A stretch of 64,000 nucleotides of DNA from Paraphoma chrysanthemicola. Taxonomy: Eukaryota > Ascomycota > Dothideomycetes > Pleosporales > Phaeosphaeriaceae. The notes below the pieces were generated by a model. It made no database searches and was not told where the DNA came from. It worked only from the letters and a program-made list of their open reading frames with translations. The stretch covers positions 186,001 to 250,000 of the forward strand of contig JAGMWG010000017.1 of NCBI GenBank assembly GCA_020744225.1, given 5' to 3'. The position numbers were made by a program, and so were the translations under genes. Positions 1 through 11,162 of the stretch are shown piece after piece. Within the stretch, counting starts at the first letter, position 1. Every line of letters starts with the position of its first letter.

Positions 1-3000
1 GCTCTATTACTTAATAATCTTAATAAAGATTATAATAATATTATTACTATAATTACTTAGAATATTAGATTAGAATAATAATCTAATATTAGTATAGACA
101 ATATTATAAATTAATTATTAGATAAAAATAGACAATTAAAGTCTAATAATAAAATTAATAATAATTATACCTATATAAACTATAATAGTTATAATAAAAA
201 TAATAACGATAGTAACGTAGAAATAGCTATACCTACTAAAGCTAAAAAGACTAATAAGTCTAAAGCTAAAAGTATTAATAATACTACTAATAATAGTAGT
301 TATAATAATACTAAAAATAATAAAGTTTATAATTATTGTAAACTAAAAGAACACTTAGAATCTACTTATTATAAGAAATATCCTAAAAAGAGACCTAAAT
401 AAGTTAGTAATACTAAAGTAGAAACTATTTTAACTTCTACTATTAGTAATACTAATAATAAATCTAATAATAAGCTTATTATAGATTTTGTTTTAGATTC
501 TAAGACTACTATATATACTTACTATATTAAAGAATTATTTACTAGTATTAAACTTACTAATACTAATATTAAGTAGAGTAATGCTAATAAAATAATTAAA
601 GCTAGTAGTATAAGTAATATAGAACTTAAATTTACTAGTGTAAATAAGCTAGTTAAATTAAATAATGTTCTATATATTCCTAAATTAGGTATTAATCTAT
701 TAAGCTTAAGCTTAATAACTAATAAGGAATTTAGCTTATCTTTTAATAAAGATAAATACTATATATATTTTTCTAATAATACTATTTTTACAGAAAGTAG
801 TTATAAAGAAGGAGTTAGTATTTTTACAGAAAGTAGTTATAAAGAAGGAGTTAGTATTTTTAGTACTATTAGTACTAAATCTTCTATTAATATATCTAAT
901 TCTAAAAAGGTATTAACTAGTATTAGTAATACTATAGATAAGAATATAGAAGATTCTAATAATAATCTAAGTTTAGTAGACTCTAGTCTAGAAGAATAAT
1001 ATATTATTATAGAAAACGCTATAGAACTAGAAGATAATACTAGTTCTAATAAAGACTCTTCTATTATTAAAACTAATAATAAAAAAGAGCTAGTACTTAA
1101 TAATAACTCTATAGATTTAATATATAAAAGACTAGAATATATTAGTCTTAAAACTATTAAATACTTAGTTAAAAAACTAAGGGTTATAGTTTTATAAATC
1201 TAGAGAATATTAGTTCTATAAATACTAGTTTAGATAATTATATTACTTATATATAAGCTAAACTAATAAAAAATAGAAATATAGAACTAAGTACTAAAGT
1301 AGAAGCTTATTTAGAACTTCTATATATAGATATAGAAAGACTTATTAGATCTAAAACCTTTAGAGGTTATAAGTACTATATTACTTTTAGAGACACTAAA
1401 ATAAAGTACTTAATAGTTAAGTTACTTAAGTCTTAAAGAGATCTAGTACTTATTATAAAAGTTACTATTAGTAAATTAGAGTTAGAAGTTAAAGATAATA
1501 ATACTTTAGATAATAATTCTAATTCTAGCCATAGTTCTAATTATAATAAAGAATTAGAAGTAGTTAGTAACTTTAATAATAATAAAGTAAAAGCTCTACA
1601 ATTAGATAATAAGTTTAAATCTAAAGAACTAGATACTTATTTACTTAATAAGAGTATTAAAAGACGTTATTTATCTTCTTATACTCTTAAATAAAATAGA
1701 GCTACAGAAATAATTAATAGAGTTTTACTTAATAAAGGTAGAGCTCTATTAATTAATAGTAATCTACTTAAATACCTTTAGAGAGAAGCTATTCTAACTA
1801 CTACTTATCTATATAATAGAACTTCTAATAGTTCTATAAGTTTTAAAACCTCTTATAAATTAAAATATAAAGAGTTACCTAATCTAGATAATATTAGAAT
1901 ATTTAGAAGTTTAGTTTATTATAAAGAACCTAGTAATTCTATTAAAACTATAGATTCTAGAGCTACTTCTTATTATCTAATAGGTTTTACTAGTTCTAAT
2001 ATCTATAAATTATATAATTCTAGTACTAATAAGATTATTAATACTAGAGATTGTAAAATTATAGAAGATTATTATTATACTCTAAATAATAATAATAATA
2101 TTAGAGAAATCTTTATAAAACTAGATAATAATAAAGATACTAGTAATAAGATAATAGAGATTAATTCTAAAGATAAATTAAATACTACTATACCTAGTAG
2201 TTCTAAAGTTATTAAAAAGACTACTAGGTCTATAAGATCTAGAATTATAGATAATAGTTCTAAAGATAAACTAGCTAATAATACTATTATTACTAATAGT
2301 ATATTAAGTACTATAGAATTTAATAATAGTAAATAAGATAAGAAATTACTTTATAATAAAGTAATTTTACTTAATATCTTTAATACTATAAATAATTCTA
2401 ATCTAGAAGAGCTTAAAACTTATAAAAAAGCTTTAAATAGATTAGATAAAGATCTATATCTAAAAGCTATATAAATAGAAGTAGGTAATTTATTAAAATC
2501 TAATACTTAGACTCTAGTACTTAATTCTAATTATTCTATTATTAAAGAACGCTAAGTTCTTAATAAAAAGTATAATTTAGATAATACTATTAAAAATATA
2601 AAGCTAAATAAGTAGCTAAAGAATTTCTATAAAAATATAAGATTAACTATAAAGAAACGTTTACTAGTACTAGTAAACTTAGTATTATTAGATTATTATT
2701 ATCTATTACTATATATTTAGACTAGGAAATATATACTTAAGATATAAAATAAGTCTTTTCTAATATAGATATAGATAGTAATAATATATATACGTAATTA
2801 CGTATAGGCTTTAAAGAATATATTATTAAGAAAGCTTTAGAAAGTAAAGAAATTAAAAATCTTACTTTAATAAAAGAACTTAATAAAGCTATTATAAATA
2901 AAGATTATAATAATATTATTTATAAGCTTAATAAAGCTCTATATAATTTAAAGTAAGCTAGTAGATAATAGTAATTATTTTTAACTAAAATTCTAGAAAC

Positions 3001-3167
3001 TCTAGAATTTACTAGTTTAAAAATAGATAATAGTATTTTTATATATAAAGAAAAACCTATTATTTTAGCTATATATATAGATAATATACTAGTTTTTATA
3101 TAAAATATAGATTTAATTAATAATCTATATAAAGATTTATCTAGAAGTTTTAAATTAGAAATAACTA
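1..3167 (+). mobile_element. RIP-degraded Ty1/Copia retrotransposon, partial
   Basis: The stretch is almost pure A/T with very few CG pairs, and it is full of stop codons of the TAA/TAG kind that C-to-T and G-to-A change makes from CAA, CAG and TGG. Conceptual translation in shifting plus frames still shows Copia order: a gag zinc knuckle near 320-385 (one Cys and the His remain, other Cys appear as Tyr), a protease-like LDSKTT near 490, an integrase-like stretch near 1315-1400, the YLIGFTSSNIYKLY motif typical of Copia near 1975, and reverse transcriptase with LNKALYNLKQA near 2925 and YIDNILVF near 3075. The 5' end lies outside the window and no LTR is visible. The 3' end is cut by the pogo-type element at the TA at 3166-3167. 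Family order is known; RIP is inferred. Confidence 0.85.
785..856 (+). repeat. perfect 36-bp tandem duplication inside the Copia relic
   Basis: Two identical 36-bp copies, 785-820 and 821-856, lie head to tail between the protease-like and integrase-like parts of the Copia relic. Because both copies are identical although the host sequence is heavily mutated, the duplication most likely arose after the RIP-type changes. Confidence 0.75.
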
Positions 3168-5104
3168 CTTAAGCTCTTATAGTTTCTTTAAAAATTTCTA
3201 TTTAGAAGCTTATATAAAGTATAAGCCTATTATCTTAATATAAATTATTAACTTAGTATAATTAAATAACTTTAAGATAATATAACTCTACTATAATACG
3301 CTGTAATAATAAATCTAAAATAGCTAAATAATTTTAAATATAGCTCTAAAAGCTTTTAAAATCTCTTTATATACTATAGATATATTAGTATTAAAAGAGT
3401 ATATTATAAAGCTATACTAGTACACTAACTTAGATCTTAAAAGTTATACTTATATTTATAATCTTTTATATTATTACTTTTATTATATATATAAAGGTAA
3501 CTATACTTATAGTAATTACTATCTACTTTATATACTTCTATTAGAAAAGTAAGACTTTATACTTAAGTAATATATAGATACTATTAATATAATTAGTTAT
3601 AGTATCTATTAAGAACTTATTAAGTAATAAGCTAATACTATCTTAGTAGAATCTTATACTAGATTAAATAAGACTTATCTATAACTTAGAAAGTACTAGA
3701 TATACTAGTAGCTTTAGTACTACTTAAAATATAAGTATATTAAAGTAAAGCTAATAGAGATCTAGTATAAGTTTACGTAAAAGTCTAAAACTCTTTAAAA
3801 CTAGTATAATTAACTAAAAAAGTATATAAAGAAGCTTAGAATACTCTTAGAAGATATATATAATATAGATAAGACTAGCTATAGAATTAAAGTTATAACT
3901 AACTAATACGTATATAGTAAGTTTAGACGTAAGATCTTTATTCTATCTACTAATAATTATAAGCTTATTACTCTTATTAAGTACGTAAGTACTACTAACT
4001 AGATTATTCTACTTATAATTATTATTAAAGCTATAATAATTATAAAGTACTAGATTACTAATCTTTCTAATAATTATTTTATCTATATTAGTAATAGTAG
4101 CTATACTAATAACTCTTTTATACTAGAGTAGATTAAGTACTTTAATAAGATAATAAAGAATAAGAGTATAGATAAATAGTAGCTACTATTAGTAAATAAG
4201 TATAGCTTATATAAAATAATAAAGTTTACTAAGTTTATAGAGAATAATAATATTATACTATAAGTATTACTACTTTATATAACTTACTTACTCTAGCTAC
4301 TTAATATAGACTATTTCTAGCTACTTAAATAGTACTATAAGTACTACCTTAACTAGACTACTTATACTAAGTTTAAAGATATAAGTAAAGCTAACTTTCT
4401 AGTAACTATAGTAAAGATCTTATATTAAACTTTTACTTATACTACTATTCTAAGTAGCTAGAAGTATATAAGTATTACTTTTTAAGTACCTAGTATTATA
4501 CTTAATTAATTAAAATAATAAGAAGATTATAACTCTAGTACTAAGAAGTAATCTCTTATACTTTTACTTATAATAGTATAATCTACTACTCTAATAGTAG
4601 TCTTATTACTTCTAAAGCTTAGCTCTTTACTTATAAAGTCTTCTATCTAAAGCTTTTATTATATTAAAATTAATTTTAAGATAGTATAGCTTATACGTTA
4701 GCTACTACTATATAATATAATTCTAAAACTAAAGAATCTACTACTTAGTAATATAGTGTTTTATATACTAAAAATAGTTTACTAAATTTAGCTCTAAGCT
4801 CTCTTTATTAATACTATACTTTATAAGTATCTTTTTACTAATATAGTATTTTCTATTATTAAGTATTTATATAGTATTTTAGTACTTACTTATATAGCTA
4901 AAAGCTTTAAGTATAATCTCTATTAAATAAAAGTAGCTAAAAATACTAAAGATAAGTACTAATATTATAAAAAGTAAGCTTTAGAGACTAAGAGTAGTTC
5001 TATATACTCTTAAGATATATACTAGATAGTATAATAGTGTAAAGTAAATAACTTTACTTATTTAGAAAGTAAGCTTACTATAAAATAACTTTATAAGACT
5101 ACTA

Positions 5105-5201
5105 CTCGGGCCCTTGCGGTTACTTCGTAAAATTTCAGAGAAATTGCCCGTGCTTCGCACGGGCCTACCACCTCAATGCAATTTATCGTCTCAGTGCAAT
5201 C
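5105..5201 (+). repeat. left terminal inverted repeat of the intact transposon
   Basis: The first 76 bases match the reverse complement of 7676-7751 with one mismatch, and the match continues imperfectly for about 20 more bases. It contains an internal hairpin at 5146-5164 (arms GCCCGTGC/GCACGGGC around a 3-base loop). Confidence 0.92.
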
Positions 5202-5277
5202 ACGTAGCTTTGAGATAATACAACTCCACCACAACACGCTGCAAATACAATTCTGAAATAGCCAAATCATCTTAATT

Positions 5278-7575
5278 ATGCCTCTAAGTGCATCTGCAAG
5301 GTCTGCTTATGCTGAAGAGGTGTTGGTGTTGAGGAAACACGTCGAAAAGCTTCGCAGTAGCACTAACCCCGACGTCAAAAATTACGCTCGCAACTTCAAC
5401 CTTCCATATTATCGCCTCTATCGAATGTACAAAGGTGGCAATACTCGCAGCGATCGACGCCCACCTAATAGGCTCTTGTCAGAGGAGCAGGATCTTGCCC
5501 TTGAGCGATATATCGATGCTATCGACGCGATCGGTTACGGCGTACATCGTAACTTGGTGGAGCAACAAGCTAACGCTATACTAGAGGAATCCTATACTGG
5601 ATCAGATGAGGCTCCTCCGCCACTTGGGAAGCAATGGGCACGCCGGTGGCTTCAGCGCCACCCAAAATACAAGCGCGTCAAGGCAAAGCCGATGGACGTA
5701 CAGCGCAAGCTTGCGCAGGAGCCTGAGGCACTCCAGGGCTGGTATGATCGACTGAAAAAGCACATTGAAGAGCTGGGTATACTGCCTGAGGATATGTACA
5801 ATATGGATGAGACTGGCTGCAGAATTGGAGTCGCAACTAACCAGTACGTATATAGCAAGTATGGACGCGAGATCTTTGTCCCGTCTGCCAACAATCGCGA
5901 GCTCGTCACGCTGGTCGAGTGCGTAAGCGCTGCTGGCTTTGCTATTGCACCTATGATTATTATCAAAGCTGCAACAATCATGGAGCACTGGGTAGCTGAT
6001 CTCCCTGATGATTATCTTATTAACGTCAGCGACAGCGGTTACAGTAACGACGCTGTTGCGATCGACTGGATCAAGCACTTCGACAAGATGACAAAGAACA
6101 AGACTGTAGGCAGATGGCGGCTGCTGCTAGTGGATGGTCACGGGTCACATGAGACGAGAGAGTTTGCAAAGTACGCGGAGGATAATTATATTGTACTGTG
6201 GGCGTTACCACCTCATACAACCCACCTGCTGCAACCGCTTGATGTGGGCTGTTTCCAGCCACTCAAATGGTACCACGGTCGCTGCCTTGACTGGGCTGCT
6301 CGTACTGGGTCAAAAGATATAAGCAAAGCTGACTTTCTGGCGACTGTAGCTGAGATCCGAGGTCTTACTTTTACCCGCAGCACCATCCTAAGTGGCTGGA
6401 GGCGTACAGGTATAGCTCCATGGGCGCCTGGCGTGGTGCTTGATCATCTGAAGCGGCAGGAAGATTGTAACTCTAGCGCCGAGGAGCGATCTCCTACACC
6501 TCCACCTGCAACAATACAACGATCTACTACTCCAATAGTACGATCCTCTCCTCCTCCAAAGCTCGGCTCCTCACCCACAAAGCCACCTGTACGCAATTGG
6601 TATCACGTCAAAATTGATCTTGAGATGGCGCAGCTTGTGCGCCGGCAGCCGCCGCGCGACGCGACCCCAGAACCAGAGAACCCGCAACCCGGCGATAGCG
6701 CGTTCTATACACCAAAAACAGTCCGCCAAATTCAGCTCCAGGCTCCCTTTGTCAACGCTGTGCTGCGCGAGCATCTGCCTGCCAACGTGGCGTCGTCCGT
6801 CATCAAGCATCTGCGCGGCGCCACGGCGCTCGCCCTGACAGCGGAGGGCTTCAAGCGCGATCTCCGTCGAACAAGGGCAGCTGAAAACGCCAAAGACGAG
6901 CGCCGGCGTCGTAAAAAGCGAGCTTTAGAGACCAAGGGTGGTCCTATATACTCGCAAGACGCGCGGCAGATGGTACAACAGCAAGAGATTAATGACGTGG
7001 CTCGCTTGGAGAGTGAGCTGGCTGCTAAACAACTTCGAGAGGCCACTAAAATTGCTAACAAATGGAAGCGATTACTACCAACAATAAGGAATTGGGGCAG
7101 CAAGCACTGCAAGCGCGTAGCAGCAGGCGTCCCAGTTGAGCGCGTCGTTACCCAGTGGGTGTACGCCGACGACGACGGCGACTACAACACCAAGGCCATG
7201 GCCAAATGGGAGTATATTGATCGCGACGAGAGCTTCAAGTATCACGAGGGCAGGACTACAACAGACTCAACAACAGCTTGCGAGGTGGCCTTTGGTGTGC
7301 GGCGGCTCGTGGATCCCTACACCAAGGCAGTAGCGTCGTGGCAAGATGAGCGCGCACAAGCTGCGACTGCAGCTAAAGACCTCAAGGACAATAGTGGGAC
7401 AGATAAGGACGAATATATGAGCGATATACTGCAAGATCAGTCTCGGGGCGTCAAACAGGAGTCTATAATCGTGTCGGGCGTGGGCGAGATAGATGACCTC
7501 GATGGCTGCAACAGCTATAATTGCAGCGACGCCACGAGCGAGGATGAATTACAACATGACTGGGGACTCCATTAA
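5278..7575 (+). CDS. pogo/Fot1-family DDE transposase
   Basis: The 765-residue protein should cut and paste the surrounding element. The N-terminus (about residues 15-135) looks like the paired psq-type and CENP-B-type helix-turn-helix DNA-binding domains of this family, ending at a WARRWLQRHP stretch. The DDE_1 catalytic core carries acids D177 (in NMDETG), D286 (in LLVDGHGSH) and D322 (in LQPLDVGCF), the standard motifs. Residues from about 400 on are a family-variable tail with a Pro/Ser-rich stretch, a basic RRRRKKR patch near 547 and a likely coiled coil. The ATG at 5278 is used because the old copy aligns from there and stops precede it. No frame break is seen, so it is probably active or was very recently. 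The exact family name (Fot1, Molly, Pot and so on) cannot be fixed by eye. Confidence 0.95.
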   Translation: MPLSASARSAYAEEVLVLRKHVEKLRSSTNPDVKNYARNFNLPYYRLYRMYKGGNTRSDRRPPNRLLSEEQDLALERYIDAIDAIGYGVHRNLVEQQANAILEESYTGSDEAPPPLGKQWARRWLQRHPKYKRVKAKPMDVQRKLAQEPEALQGWYDRLKKHIEELGILPEDMYNMDETGCRIGVATNQYVYSKYGREIFVPSANNRELVTLVECVSAAGFAIAPMIIIKAATIMEHWVADLPDDYLINVSDSGYSNDAVAIDWIKHFDKMTKNKTVGRWRLLLVDGHGSHETREFAKYAEDNYIVLWALPPHTTHLLQPLDVGCFQPLKWYHGRCLDWAARTGSKDISKADFLATVAEIRGLTFTRSTILSGWRRTGIAPWAPGVVLDHLKRQEDCNSSAEERSPTPPPATIQRSTTPIVRSSPPPKLGSSPTKPPVRNWYHVKIDLEMAQLVRRQPPRDATPEPENPQPGDSAFYTPKTVRQIQLQAPFVNAVLREHLPANVASSVIKHLRGATALALTAEGFKRDLRRTRAAENAKDERRRRKKRALETKGGPIYSQDARQMVQQQEINDVARLESELAAKQLREATKIANKWKRLLPTIRNWGSKHCKRVAAGVPVERVVTQWVYADDDGDYNTKAMAKWEYIDRDESFKYHEGRTTTDSTTACEVAFGVRRLVDPYTKAVASWQDERAQAATAAKDLKDNSGTDKDEYMSDILQDQSRGVKQESIIVSGVGEIDDLDGCNSYNCSDATSEDELQHDWGLH

Positions 7576-7654
7576 GATGCGCTTGATTGATTGCGCAAGT
7601 AATTACTGTCTAAAATAATCGGGGTTTACTAAGAAATTGCGACTTTGGTGACTC

Positions 7655-7751
7655 GATTGCACTGAGACGATCATTTGCGTTGAGGTGGTAGGCCCGTGCG
7701 AAGCACGGGCAATTTCTCTGAAATTTTACGAAGTAACCGCAAGGGCCCGAG
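7655..7751 (-). repeat. right terminal inverted repeat of the intact transposon
   Basis: It is the inverted partner of 5105-5201, and its hairpin lies at 7692-7710. It ends in GGGCCCGAG directly before the TA target duplication. Confidence 0.92.
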
Positions 7752-8464
7752 TAAGATTACTAATAAATAGAAGTAATTATTATTTATAGTTAGAAACTAA
7801 GCTTACTAGTACTATAAGTACGTAGTAATAGGTATTCTTATTAAGTATATTATTACTAAGTAAGTATATACTAATAATAATAGTAACTATAATACTAAGA
7901 CTATAGCTAAATAGAAGTATATTAATTATAACTATAGCTTTAAGTATTATAAGAAGAGAATTATAATAAACTTAATACTAGCTTATAAGATAGTCTTTAG
8001 TATATAGTAGCTTATAGATCTCTATACTAAAGTAGTAGTCTTATAGTAGAATAAGCGCGCTGTAATATAAGCTATAACTTAAGCTAAGAATTATAAAAAT
8101 AATAGTATAACTAATAAAAATAAATATATAAGTAATATACTATAAGATTAGTCTTTAAATATTAAGCGTAAGTCTGTAATTATATTAGGCGTAAGTAAGT
8201 TAGATAACTTTAATAGCTGTAATAGTAATAAAAATAGTAACTCTATAAGTAAGAATAAACTATAAAATAACTAGAAACTATAATAAGATGTAATTAATTA
8301 ATCTATTAAAAATCTACTATTATAAATAAGCGTATTCTACTAAGAAATTGCGACTTTAGCTATTTGATTGCACTAAGCTAATCATTTGCATTGAGGTGAT
8401 AGGCCCGTGCTTCGCATAGGCAATTTCTTTTAAATTTTACGAAGTAACCGCAAGGGCCCGAGTA

Positions 8465-8881
8465 ATTAGCTCGTGTTAGTAATCTCTACGTTTAGTCTAC
8501 TTCTTACCTGCCTTCTCGGCTAAATACAGAAATTCCTACATTTATCGCTCACAACAACTACCATAAACATAGCTGTTCGCAATCGTGGTGTTTCGATCTA
8601 GGTGTAGAGTCGCCTGTTTAGAGCTCTCTAGGAGTGTACTCTAGACCTATATTGTGTTCACCCGTGTAATCTGACTTTTGGTCCACTTCGTCTACAGCAT
8701 CATCAAAGCAAGTGGTTCACGTTTATTGGTGGAACTCAACTTTGCCACATACGTTCGGTAATCATAGCTTCTGATGAGATAGTCCACGGAGGGCGGCCAC
8801 TCCTAGAATATAAGGCAATGCACATGGCTGTGATTCTGCGCATGTCACGGAACAAAATCTCGCTAGGATCAACACAGCATC
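8465..8881. other. unique sequence between repeat nest and carboxylesterase
   Basis: Base composition returns to normal directly after the transposon end. No reading frame is convincing. A TATA-like ATATAAG at 8808-8814 lies about 70 bases before the esterase start and may belong to its promoter. Confidence 0.5.
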
Positions 8882-10715
8882 ATGTTATGGATAGCTTTCC
8901 TAATCGTTGCTTCCATCTTCCCGACAGCGTTATCAAATTCACCTGTTGTGCATTGCAAAGCTGGGATATTTCATGGCCGCCATCTGCCTGAATTCGACCA
9001 GGATTTGTTCCTAGGCATCAAGTATGCCCCAAAACCAGTGCGCTTTGCGCCCTCCGTGTTGGCACCAAACGCACCTGCGTTACGCCACAATGTCACTCGG
9101 TATGGCGTCGACTGCCACGGATATGGCTCGGACACAAATCTGCTCGTCAAGGATGGATGGACTAAGCTGGGTGAAGACTGCCTACATCTCAACATCATCA
9201 AGCCGCGGACAAATCAGACTAATCTTCCTGTGCTGTTGTGGATCTATGGTGGTGGCTGGCAACAAGGAAGTACAGGCGACCCTAGGCGAGTGTTTTTGAC
9301 AGTACCGGGCCTCAAATGCGTTCCTGACTTGAGACAGGTATAACATGAGCTACATTGTTGAGCAATCTGTTCTCAACAACAAACCAGTCATTGGGGTTTC
9401 CATCAATTACCGCATGGCAGCTTTCGGCTTCATCTACAGCCGGGAGATAGCTGATGCTGGTAGCCAGAATCTTGGTCTACGGGACCAAAGGATTGCCCTA
9501 AAGTGGATCAATAAGCACGTCTCTTGTTTCGGTGGAGATCCAAGCAAGGTCACCATTTGGGGCGAGTCCGCAGGCGCATACTCGGTCGGCGACCAAATCA
9601 ATGCTTACAATGGCAAAACGGACGGACTCTTTCGGGCTGCAATCCTGGAAAGTGGCGGAGCTGTCGGTCCGCCGCTCAATGGAACTGACTGGTATCAGCA
9701 TATGTACAACAATTTGACGGCAGCGGTCGGTTGCTCCAATGCAAGCGACACCTTGGATTGCTTGCGCGCTGTGCCGTACGAACGCATTGCTCCTTTCGGA
9801 TATCAAGGGCTTGAATGGTTCCATGTGATAGATGGCTCGTTGATCCCACGATATGGACAGGAAAGTTTAATGCGAGGAAAATTTGCCAAGATACCTCTTA
9901 TCACCGGTACAAACACAGACGAAGGGTTTGGCGTCAGTGGCGTCAACACTGATGAGCAAGCGATTGAGCAATTACTCACTTCTAAGCGCTGGAACGTCGA
10001 CAAAGACGAAGCGAGAACACTGTTGCATCTCTATCCGAATATTCCCTCACTGGGCGAGCCCTACGGATGGGGAAATAGGACCTGGCCGGAGAATGGACTG
10101 CAGTGGAAAAGATATCAAAGCATCGCAACTGACCTTACGATGTTTGCGCCAAGGAGGCTCTTAGCCGAGAAGATGAGCGCATACGTTGATAATGTCTATT
10201 CGTACCGCTGGGACGCACCAAAGTTTAACAATACACCGAACACGATCGGTGTGAACCACTTCTCAGAGGTGGGTGTAAACATTAGCGTCATACATTCTGT
10301 AGCAGATACTGATGGCAAACCAGATTCCCTTCGTGTTTGGCAATACAGAACAGCGTATTAGTAAGTTCAAAAGTCTACCTAGGTACTCTCTGTTCGAAGC
10401 ATGCGCTGATTCGGTACCTCTTCGTTCATGTAGCACCTCTAGGCAACAATTCGGCGAACATTGAGCTATCGCGCCGAGTCATGAGGATGTGGACATCATT
10501 TGCATACGATCTAGACCCAAATGGCCACGGTAGTAAGTGGGTGCTCGACGAATCATTTGACGAGACACTAAGTTAAGACAGTTGCTGGTTTGCCTCGCTG
10601 GCCCCAATATGGGGAGAATCCGTCGAACTTTGTGTTTCGAGCGGATGTCAGTTACGTAGAGGCAGACGACGATCGGAAGGAAGGCGTCGCATTCATCAAT
10701 AACATCGTTAGATAG
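8882..10715 (+). CDS. secreted type-B carboxylesterase (five exons)
   Basis: Exons 8882-9285, 9338-10268, 10324-10360, 10443-10532 and 10582-10715 give 531 residues with all phases closing. A signal peptide (about residues 1-18, hydrophobic, ending TALS) predicts secretion. The alpha/beta-hydrolase triad is complete: S212 in GESAG, E330 in TDEGFG and H442 in VNHFSE; the oxyanion motif YGGGW is at about residue 126. Type-B esterases/lipases of this kind hydrolyse ester bonds; the substrate is unknown. The first intron has a GC donor (AG|GCGAGT) and AG acceptor, which restores the DPRYNMSY join expected in the family. The later introns are normal GT-AG. The tail matches the usual DPN and WPQYG motifs. 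It is the first unique gene next to the repeat nest and shows no RIP-type damage. Confidence 0.9.
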
Positions 10716-11162
10716 AGCATGAAGTTGCATGCTCACGGAGAAACGACCACCGTCTCCACGGTCATTTTACGCGGTGGTCTATTGGAGGAAACTACGTGAC
10801 TTTAGCTTATCCTCAATGATAGAGCGTCCCGAGGCAGAACGGGTATACTTTCGTCAAGCTTCGACAAGCCGAGAGCACTGACAGTATGGCAAAAAATCTG
10901 CTATTGCACAAGAATATGCTAGGCACTGCTACACCTTGAGTCATTTCCTGACCGACTCAAACGAGACTTGAGATCTACAGAGCCCTGACCCAAAGGTTTA
11001 GATGATAGAATTGATGGAGTCGAGGGACTTGGCAAAATTGTCTTCGTGTTGATATAACTTCAATTTATCCGTGATCGTGAAAGAGGTTGCCTACTACATA
11101 TATGCATAGGGTATGATTCCCGTTGCAGGACCTCATTGCTACGCAATGGAACACTGATATGC
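10716..11162. other. convergent intergenic space
   Basis: This lies between the 3' ends of the esterase and the GH131 gene. I see no coding sequence in it; it should hold both 3' UTRs. Confidence 0.5.

Larger units (their letters stand above)
5105..7751 (+). mobile_element. intact pogo/Fot1-type DNA transposon (2647 bp)
   Basis: The element is bounded by long inverted repeats and by TA at 5103-5104 and 7752-7753. It contains one uninterrupted transposase gene. Its base composition is balanced, in sharp contrast to the AT-rich sequence on both sides, and the junctions are single-base clean: the AT-rich old copy reads straight through if 5105-7753 is removed. All parts needed for autonomous movement appear present. 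The Tc1/mariner-pogo superfamily is known to insert at TA, which fits. Confidence 0.95.
3338..8286 (+). pseudogene. RIP-destroyed transposase gene of the old pogo-type copy
   Basis: The start codon equivalent at 3338 reads ATA instead of ATG and the reading frame is closed many times, but the order of codons follows the intact transposase from its start to its stop (TAA at 8284-8286). The frame is split after position 5104 by insertion of the young copy, at a point corresponding to about residue 590 of the intact protein. It cannot make a protein. Confidence 0.88.
3168..8462 (+). mobile_element. old RIP-degraded pogo/Fot1-type transposon, interrupted by a younger copy
   Basis: The parts 3168-5104 and 7752-8462 align base for base with the intact element at 5105-7751, with nearly all differences being C-to-T or G-to-A. 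The left terminal repeat is fully RIP-altered, the right one (about 8380-8462) is almost unaltered. TA dinucleotides flank the element at 3166-3167 and 8463-8464, the usual Tc1/mariner-pogo target duplication. Removing the young insert and one TA gives 2646 bp, one base less than the intact copy. The coding region is destroyed by many stops. Confidence 0.93.

Noticed and set aside
1..5100. AT-rich block as centromere, mitochondrial insert or CRISPR-like array
   Set aside because: It aligns to Copia domains and to the neighbouring transposon with transition changes, so RIP of repeats explains it; the short repeats are not regularly spaced.
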